In this document: positions 44,374-50,938 of the stretch, piece by piece | Position numbering within the stretch: position 1 is the stretch's first letter | How the letters are laid out: each line of letters starts with the position of its first letter | From: Chara braunii | Lineage: Eukaryota > Streptophyta > Charophyceae > Charales > Characeae | Length of the DNA: 50,938 nt | Assembly: GCA_003427395.1 (NCBI GenBank) | Contig: BFEA01000711.1 | Coordinates: 403,523-454,460 of the forward strand | Direction of reading: 5' to 3' | Position numbers and translations under genes: made by a program | Notes under the pieces: generated by a model | Seen by the model: the letters and a program-made list of their open reading frames with translations, nothing else | Told to the model about the DNA's origin: nothing | The model's database searches: none

Positions 44374-44505
44374 GACTTGTGTCTTGACCCACTCACACTA
44401 CTTTGCGTTGATCTTGAAGTTAGCTTCTCTCAGCTTCTCCAAGACCTGCCTCAGATGGCCCTCATGCTCCTGGAGGGTCTTACTAAACACTAAAATATAA
44501 TCTAA
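44008..44505 (-). repeat. In-frame 249-bp tandem duplication inside element M RT
   Basis: Units 44008-44256 and 44257-44505 both encode [20 protein letters not shown], then FKINAK, YLGHVLDGDGIK and IRDWPTPRTLT. 249 is 83 codons, so the frame is kept. The two units differ at several bases. Elements 1 and X have a single copy. Confidence 0.9.
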
Positions 44506-44950
44506 GTATGCTACTACAAATCTATCTAACCATGGTCTAGACAGATCGTTTATGCAGCGCTGGAACGTAGCTGGTGCATTGGTCAGTCCAAAGGGCATCA
44601 CTATAAACTCATAGTGCCCGTATATAGTCCGAAATGTCGTTTTGTACTGGTCATCAGGATGTACCTCTATCTGATGATAACCATACTTTAAATCTATCTT
44701 TGAGAAGTACTTACAACCCTGCACCCGATCTAACAAATCATCTATGCGGGGAAGTGGTTCAACATTCTTCACGGTAACGGCATTGAGACCCCTATAGTCT
44801 ATACACATGCAAAACTCTCCTTCCTTCTTGGGAACAAAAAGAACAGGCGCTCCAAACGGAGACGAACTGGGCCTAATCCAACCCTATTCTAGAGCTCATC
44901 TAGCTGCTTACGCAGTTCCTCTAACTCTTTTGGGGACATTTTTTACACGG
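44374..44950 (-). pseudogene. Element M reverse transcriptase, fingers and palm
   Basis: The ORF 44398-44808 starts [18 protein letters not shown]. It has [23 protein letters not shown] and [13 protein letters not shown]. The active site reads YLDY (44497-44508), where YLDD is expected, so the second catalytic Asp is lost. Upstream, a decayed FVPKKEG and ELEELRKQL are recognisable to about 44940 in shifted frames. A TAG at 44398-44400 falls between Lys and CEWVKTQ. Confidence 0.85.
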
Positions 44951-45116
44951 CCATCCTTCGGAGTTGTATTGCCAGGCTCTATCTCAATGCGATGCTAGAT
45001 CGGCCGCGACACTACTCTTGCACGCGGTTGAGCTAAATCTGTATACTCCTCCAGCAGCTTGGCAATGACTCGCTCCATAGGCTTCTCTTCCTTAGGTTCA
45101 ATAACATGCCTTCTAA

Positions 45117-45821
45117 TTACTCCTTCCTCACTAATCGTGCAAACGCGGGAGCACTGAGACAACAATGTGACCAGGAGTTGTCTACTCCTGACACATGGAA
45201 CAGGCGAGCAGTCTTTACTTCGCTTGTTGGGCTAGGGAGCCTACACTCATGCTCTCTCAAGTGGAGTGTGGCCCCTGCTGCCTCTCCCCAGTCCATTCCT
45301 AGGACCATGTCGAAAGGAAGGTTGTCCTCTACGAGGAGAGTCAGGGAATGGAGAACTTTCTCCACCTTCCCATCCTTCTCTAGGCAAAAGTACGCATGGA
45401 CTCCCTCTACATAATCCTCGACTTGCATAGTGTGATTGTGTGCGAGGATGCTAACTATAGGGTCCTCTAGCTTTTGGACTTTGAGATTCAACTTCAACTT
45501 CTGAAGCGTTTTTCTACTGATATAGCTGCGAGTGGCCCTCCTATCTATCAAGGGCCCTACTCGTCCTCTAAAGACTTCTACATCTACGAGAACTAGTTGT
45601 CCTTTCGTATCTTCCTTCATCTTGGCCCACGCAGGCATTCTCTCCTTCAACTCTCCTGCCACGCCTGTGAGGGAGGTGCCTGGAGAGACCCGAACACAGG
45701 CAGTTTCTGGACAGCTATCTAGGCACTGGCCAGCAACCTCTGCCATACACACGTGGTTGGGGAATTCTTGTGTGGTGCGCGCACTCTTCTCCACATGGTC
45801 TAGGGATAGGGGCAGTTGCAA
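45117..45821 (-). pseudogene. Element M aspartic protease
   Basis: An open frame of 234 codons. The N-terminal part is a linker after the zinc knuckle. The protease domain has GPLIDRRATRSYIS at about 45510-45550. The triad DSG/DTG is D-R-R, which should abolish activity. LPFDMVLGMDWG is near 45300. The end runs into a Cys/Leu tail before RT. The counterpart in element N keeps DSG but has a deletion after it. Confidence 0.82.
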
Positions 45822-45881
45822 CCCCTATCGACGGTTGCCTTTTGCTGCCTGTGCAGCGAACCGGGCTTCTCTATATTTAGG

Positions 45882-47919
45882 GCAGTATTTTATGATGTGT
45901 CCAGGATCACCGCAATAAATGCACTGGTCCTGGTTTATCCTTTGCTACCAAACTGTCTGGTCTAAGCCCAGATCCTCCCAAGGCCTGCCTTGCGGCAGAC
46001 CATGATGCCATCCACCCCTTCTAGGTGACCGATCGAAACTAGAGCGGTTTTGCGGGGGACCTTGACCCCTACCGCCCGCTTGGCGGCCTCCTCTACCACC
46101 AACCCCCTGATCATCCTGTCCTTGACCACCGGAAGCCTGACCTCCTTGGCCCCGGCCTCCTCCTCTACCTTGAGGCTTCCCCCTAGCTGCAACAACAACG
46201 TAAATCCTCCTCTGACTATCGCTAATGCCCTCATCCTCCAGGCCCCATTCTATTTGGTCATATGAGGCCTCTTCCATACCACCCTCATCTACAGTCAGGA
46301 TCAAATGATCCTTGGCCTTGACTTGGCCAGAAATGGTACGACCCTTCCACTTTTTGCCCTTGTCAAGGTCCTTATGCCAGAAAGTGGAAACTGGCACGGA
46401 CCGCGCTTTACCACTTCCCTACTCAGATTATCGTAGGTCATGGTAGACTTCTGACTCTTCTCAAAGAAGTGCCCGCGCAAATGCTTGGGCATGGCACGAT
46501 AGAATAGGTTGACCAGTTGGGTCTCAGTGACCCCATGGTTAGGGACAACTACCAACTCATCCATTACTCCCTTGAGTGCCCTAGCACTCTTCCATTGTCG
46601 CGAGTGGATGGTCTGAAGCTTATCTGAGGCCCTAATCCCTCTAGTGACATCGACAAATCTCTAACGCAACAACTTAAGGAATGCGCCCAGGGAGGTTTTC
46701 GTTGAGTAAGCTGCCATGTTATTCTCGCAATCAGCAGCGCGGGCAAGCGATTGGGCGAAGCTTCCTGCCTCGTCCCTAAGGGCATGAAAAGCAATTAAGA
46801 CTTGCTCCTCGGGCACAATCTTCTCGAGGTGAACATACAAATTGATGTTCCCCTCCCTGTTGTCAAAGTTTTCTCCCCTTTTCCTGCTATAGGGATCAGG
46901 GAACTTTACCTTGATTGGGTCCCTACGGGGATGTGCTTCCTACTCCCTTGGAGCTGCTAACTCAGCACCCTCTATTTCCCCTGTACAAAAGCGCTTTGTG
47001 CTCTCCATCCTTGCCTTAACTTATGTGCCCATGTGCATCATTATTTCATGTGCGAACTCCCTAAAACCTAAGCGTATGGAGCGCAGCATTACATCCTGGC
47101 TTCTGGCGAACTGATACTGCTCGTCCCAAGCTTTAGCCAGGAGTTCGATATTCCTCGACATCACCTCGATCTTCCCCTATATATCCTCTTGCGCCTCCAT
47201 CTGCGCCCTTTGCTCCTTTATAGCCTCCAACTCTCTCGCCGTCTTGCTGGCCTCTCCCATCCGTTTTTTCTTTTCCCTTGTCAGATGCAACTTCCACTCA
47301 ACTTTTTCTCTTCTTCTATAGTTTGATGTTCCAAAGGGTCTTCTTCTGCTTCCAACTCTCTTATAATCGCCTCTTGTTCTTCCCTGGGGACATATAACAT
47401 CGCCTCCTCCTCTTCTCCCAAGGATAGATTGGCGACCCACTCTGACACCTTCTTTTCCAACCACGGGCCCCTCTCCTCCTTCATGCCACTGGACTCCCCT
47501 CTGTCCTTGAAACTCTTTCTGATCAGGGGAACTTCCTCCTCTACCTTTTTCTCTTCTTCTTCTTCTTCTTCTTCTTCTTCTTCTTCTTCTGCCTCCACTG
47601 TTTTCAGTTTTTCTTCCTCCTCCTTTTTCACCCTTTCTAGCTCCTCCAACTTCTTTCTTTTCGCGGCCTGCTCCTGCAATAAGGCCAACTTCTTGGCCTG
47701 CTTGACGACATCCTTCTTCTCCTTCTTAACCTTCTGCTCGGCCAAGATCCTCGCAGCCTCCTCCTCCTGATCCTTCGTGTATGGAGTGGTGCTAACACCA
47801 CCCCTGGTCTCTACTCTACATGTAAAGGTATTCCAAAACCCCAACGGAAAGAGACGACGCCAGAGGGTCCCCCAGAGGGCGAACCCCACGAGCAGATCGT
47901 GCATAGGGTAGTCATCCAT
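45882..47919 (-). pseudogene. gag: Element M Gag (in fragments)
   Basis: The N-terminal ORF (47281-47919) begins MDDYPMHDLLVGFALWGTLW and is followed by a Lys/Glu coiled coil with a run of 13 Glu encoded by a TTC/CTT microsatellite (47560-47591). After a frameshift near 47300 comes the Gag core (46564-46920): VKFPDPYS, FHALRDEAGSFAQSL. Then come VNLFYRAMPKHLRGHF (46301-46564), an Arg/Gly/Gln-rich segment (46020-46200) and a CCHC zinc knuckle, CIYCGDPGHIIKYC (45882-45923). Several stops interrupt it. The same parts in the same order occur in element N. Confidence 0.83.
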
Positions 47920-48827
47920 GGTGTCAGGTGCACGACAATGATCGTCCCACTCCTCACCACTTAGACCTACTTGTTGGACTGACTGACTGTCTAAGGACCA
48001 CAGGATCCGGATAGGACCCTGTTAACTATGGTCACTAGCTTGGACCTAATACTACAGCTGTCACTACAGGACTCAATGCTGATCAAGAGGCATTTAAGGA
48101 GATCCCCCGTAACCCGTCAGGAATTATTTAACGTCGCAGATAGGACGACACGATCAGCAAGTCCTCTCAAGACTTAGACAACCTGTTGTGCAGCCCACAA
48201 CTCGGATTTTGGGCCTACCATGCCACACTGAGCAACCCACCGATCTGTACCGGTCCTTGGGAGGGTTTGTCTTGCGGGTCAGTCAGTCGTCAGACACCGC
48301 CTTTAGCCCTACTCAGCCCGTGTGGGTTTGGTCAACAAAGCTCTACGACCTCATACACAGATTTCCTATCACCTAGACAGAAGAGACTCAATGCAGAAAG
48401 AAGAGACAAGCAAACTCAGCAAGTACCATGGGGTGAGTGCACATCCATAAGGCGAGGGGATAGGCTGAAGGCTTGGCGAGAATATACCAACTCCAGCTTG
48501 GTCAAACTCATGGTCAACAGCTCCGGTCAACGCTGGTGAACGCTGGTCAACTGCTCGGTCAACAACGCTGGTCAACTCTCCGGTCAACGCCTTAGACAAC
48601 GTCCAACTCGGCTATTGCTGCTGACACCTTTCTCCCTTCAGCCTTCACGTTCCTTCTTACTCTTTTCCCTCTTCTTTTCTCTTTCACCCCGGCTATGTCT
48701 TCTCTCTCCTCTTCGTCTCTCCGTCCTCCTTCACTCAGTCTTCCTCCTTCCTCGTTCACTCTGTGTCCGCGCTTGGCGGCTATGGCCGCCACCTCCTTCC
48801 TTTGACTGCACAACCAATCTTGTATCA

Positions 48828-48878
<51 letters not shown>

Positions 48879-48951
48879 ATCGTTGTCTTCTTTGCAGGTG
48901 CGCGACACCTTTCCTCGGGGACAACGATGGCGCGTGGGATAACGGGAACCA
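47920..48951 (-). other. Leader of element M with TTGACC array and CT microsatellite
   Basis: No gene is seen. It contains seven TTGAC(C/T) cores (48500-48590) and a (CT)n tract (48830-48876) close to the primer-binding site. It is closely similar to element N's leader (38400-39860). Confidence 0.75.
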
Positions 48952-48963
48952 GCTCTGATACCA
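48952..48963 (-). promoter_or_regulatory. Primer-binding site of element M (iMet tRNA)
   Basis: The minus strand reads TGGTATCAGAGC exactly, the plant initiator-Met tRNA complement, one base after the LTR end. Confidence 0.92.
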
Positions 48964-48964
48964 A

Positions 48965-49922
48965 TGCAATCAGACTCGCTTCTTCTTACTTTGCATACAT
49001 GAAAACAGATGACAATCCACAATGGCGCTTTGCGCCCACACAAAGCTCAGAGATATTCAAGGCGAGAACACAGTTCGGATACAAACTCGCTTCAACCGGC
49101 TATGGTGATTGATCGCCCAACTTCCTTCCCAACTTAGTATTCTCGGTCACTGTTCACACACACACTCACACTCGTCTCCGGATCTCCTTGAATACCCCAC
49201 ACACACACTCTCTGTAGCACACCCACACTCTGACTCGCTAACAGCTAACTCTACCCTACGGCGGCTATGACCGCTCACCACCACTGACTATGGCGCTCTA
49301 TCTTCCTCACTGCCCACTTCGACTTCGGGCATCTGCAGACCACCTCGCACAAGCTGCTCAGGCAGCGCTTCCGCATGGCTTACACACGAATGAATGAATG
49401 GCTGGACGCTGCCTCTTGATTTATACTTCTGTAAGTCGCGGGTCTGCCCTTTTCCACCAGGCTCATGGTGCACACAGTCCCTCATGGTACTTGCTGACTG
49501 TACAAAGTGAGACTGGGATTGGGTACCGCTGACTAAGGGAAGTTGGACTCACCACTTGCCCACTTGCCTCTGGTCTGCTGTGTATAACATGAGAAGAAAC
49601 TTGAAAGGTCACTTCCGGACCTTCCAGAAGTTTACGGACTTGGCCTTTCAGGACTGTAGCAGCTACAACCTTGACCTTTCAGAACTACAACAACTATGAC
49701 CCCTATGCGGGTATGACCCCTACTTCGACAGGTCTAAGGTTCAAGACCCGAGAACTACTCAGACCTACGACAGACAACTTTCAACTACAACACACAGGTC
49801 ACGGATTCAAGACTCACAGGGTCGACTTGATACTGTACACAGGGAAGGTAAGGTAAGGGTGAGGTCTGGGGATCAAGCCCTGGGATCTGCAGCTGTGTCT
49901 GCAAAAGGTGAAAACCGTTTCA
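48965..49922 (-). repeat. 5' LTR of element M (958 bp)
   Basis: On the plus strand it runs from TGCAATCAGACTCGC to AAAACCGTTTCA and is followed by the GGAT target duplication. It aligns with 40964-42067 and 39878-40843. Confidence 0.92.
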
Positions 49923-49926
49923 GGAT

Positions 49927-50327
49927 TAGCAAGGACCCCTCGTGGAGCAGAGATGGACATTAGACTTGTAGACTGCCTGTGTGGGCCGAGAATATATAGT
50001 CTGGATTCGAATTCAGGTCTGTGGCACTCTGTGCATCACAGTTATGGGTCACTGATTCTCTGTTTTCTCGTTTTTCTTTTGTTTTCTCATTTTTCTTTTG
50101 TTTTTCTTATTTTTCTTTTCTTAGGAATACGTGCAGTGGCCCTAAGGGCCTCTACTCACCACATGCACAAAAAGACAAAACATATGGCGGCGTATTATTC
50201 CACGTTCTAGCAGAAGATTTATTCTAATTCTGCACATTTGCAGTGGCCATAAGGGCCTCTACTCACCACATGCACAAAAGGCAAAACATATGGCGGCGTA
50301 TTATTCCATGTTCTAGCAGAAGATCCT

Positions 50328-50360
<33 letters not shown>

Positions 50361-50938
50361 CGTTGAAAGCCCAGGGTGTTGTAGAGGCCAAGGACCAGAC
50401 CCGCGGTGATTGCTGGTAGCAGCAGCCAATGGTTGTCCTGACAGGACAGGCCACCTACTCCACCCATCCCCACGTTAATACTCCCAGCGCACCCCCCTGT
50501 CTCTTCTATCCTACCTCAGTGTGACCAGCACTCAGGACCATCACCCTACCAGTATTGAGGGCAACTTGGACCAGACAGCAGTGACAAGCACCAGGGCTGG
50601 GCCAGCTCCCCAGCCCTAAGGGAAGCGGAAGCGGACGAACCTTGCCGTGCGGGAACTTCGGACACCAGGCTCATGCAATCTTCTACAGGCCCAATTCAGA
50701 GAGTCTACCCAGCAGGATTACCTAAACAAGGCAGGCCAGTGCCCACGGACACATCCTACAGTCCTTCCCCTAGCTTACCCAAGGCTAGGCGGAACTCAGA
50801 CTAGCCGGAGCGACTTACATCCCTACCCTCCTAGAGCTAAGCCATGCATGCATAGACCCCGTCATGCACATTTCGTGAGTACTGCAGCCAAACCCTGAGA
50901 AATCTGCCCCCACATCCCCCAACCCCCACCCCCCAAAA
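49927..50938. other. Right flank: unassigned repeat sequence, possible gag remnant
   Basis: It holds a T-rich stretch (50060-50120), a tandem duplication, and a T run (50332-50360) that may mark a microsatellite or an insertion tail. Around 50635-50690 one frame reads PCGNFGHQAHAI, resembling a CCHC zinc knuckle that has lost its first and last Cys. It may be a Gag remnant of another plus-strand element. No complete gene is seen. Confidence 0.4.
50132..50325. repeat. 107-bp-period tandem duplication
   Basis: Two copies start at 50132 and 50239, each TGCAGTGGCC(A/C)TAAGGGCC, with CATATGGCGGCGTATTATTCC near the end. They differ at a few positions. Confidence 0.92.

Larger units (their letters stand above)
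40964..49922 (-). mobile_element. Element M: structurally complete Ty3/gypsy element, decayed
   Basis: The LTRs are 48965-49922 (5') and 40964-42067 (3'), both TG...CA on the plus strand. GGAT flanks both sides (40960-40963 and 49923-49926). The order from right to left is LTR, PBS, leader, gag, PR, RT, RNase H, IN, LTR, as expected for Ty3/gypsy. Total length is 8959 bp. Frameshifts, stops, a damaged protease triad and a damaged RT active site show it cannot move by itself. Confidence 0.9.

Overview
The window is eukaryotic repeat DNA made almost entirely of mobile elements nested inside one another. I found no convincing host gene, rRNA, tRNA or CRISPR array. All recognisable proteins are Ty3/gypsy-type retrotransposon Gag, protease (PR), reverse transcriptase (RT), RNase H and integrase (IN), mostly decayed. 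Three LTRs are followed by a primer-binding site reading TGGTATC(A/G)GAGC, complementary to the initiator-Met tRNA as in plant LTR elements, and two integrases end in chromodomain-like tails. This points to a large, repeat-rich streptophyte genome. A charophyte alga such as Chara is my guess, not something the sequence proves.

The layout can be read as insertions within insertions, using target-site duplications (TSDs) and restored reading frames. Element N (35406-40843, minus strand) is cut in its RT by element Y (32278-35405, minus). Y is cut in its gag by element X (plus; the part in this window runs from about 119 to 32277, with its 5' LTR off the left edge). X carries three insertions. 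(1) Element 1, 242-14822, plus, TSD ATCA, sits in its AT-rich leader. (2) Repeat B, 16301-24871, minus, TSD CCGC, sits in its gag. (3) A TIR transposon, 25693-26798, TSD TCTGCCGG, sits in the gag tail. Element 1 carries repeat A (498-7705, plus), and B carries another TIR transposon (18733-19984, TSD AGTAAAAG). To the right, element M (40964-49922, minus, TSD GGAT, two LTRs) is structurally complete but decayed.

The most interesting object is the repeat family A/B. It has two copies of about 7.2-7.3 kb (after removing the TIR transposon from B), in opposite orientation, with TG...CA ends and no convincing ORF. Each copy contains an array of about ten hairpins with a nearly invariant 19-nt loop, while the stem sequences differ from unit to unit but stay complementary. 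Each copy also has an array of units about 122 bp long and a 19-bp palindrome. I do not recognise this family.

The assembly needs caution. Two 38-bp Nextera mate-pair junction adaptors are embedded at 19826-19863 and 26402-26439. Each is preceded by a misplaced copy of X's integrase sequence (66 bp and 520 bp). The second is explained by one circularised fragment of about 3.2 kb spanning 26440-29667. There are N gaps at 18974-19758, 25881 and 39546-39697.
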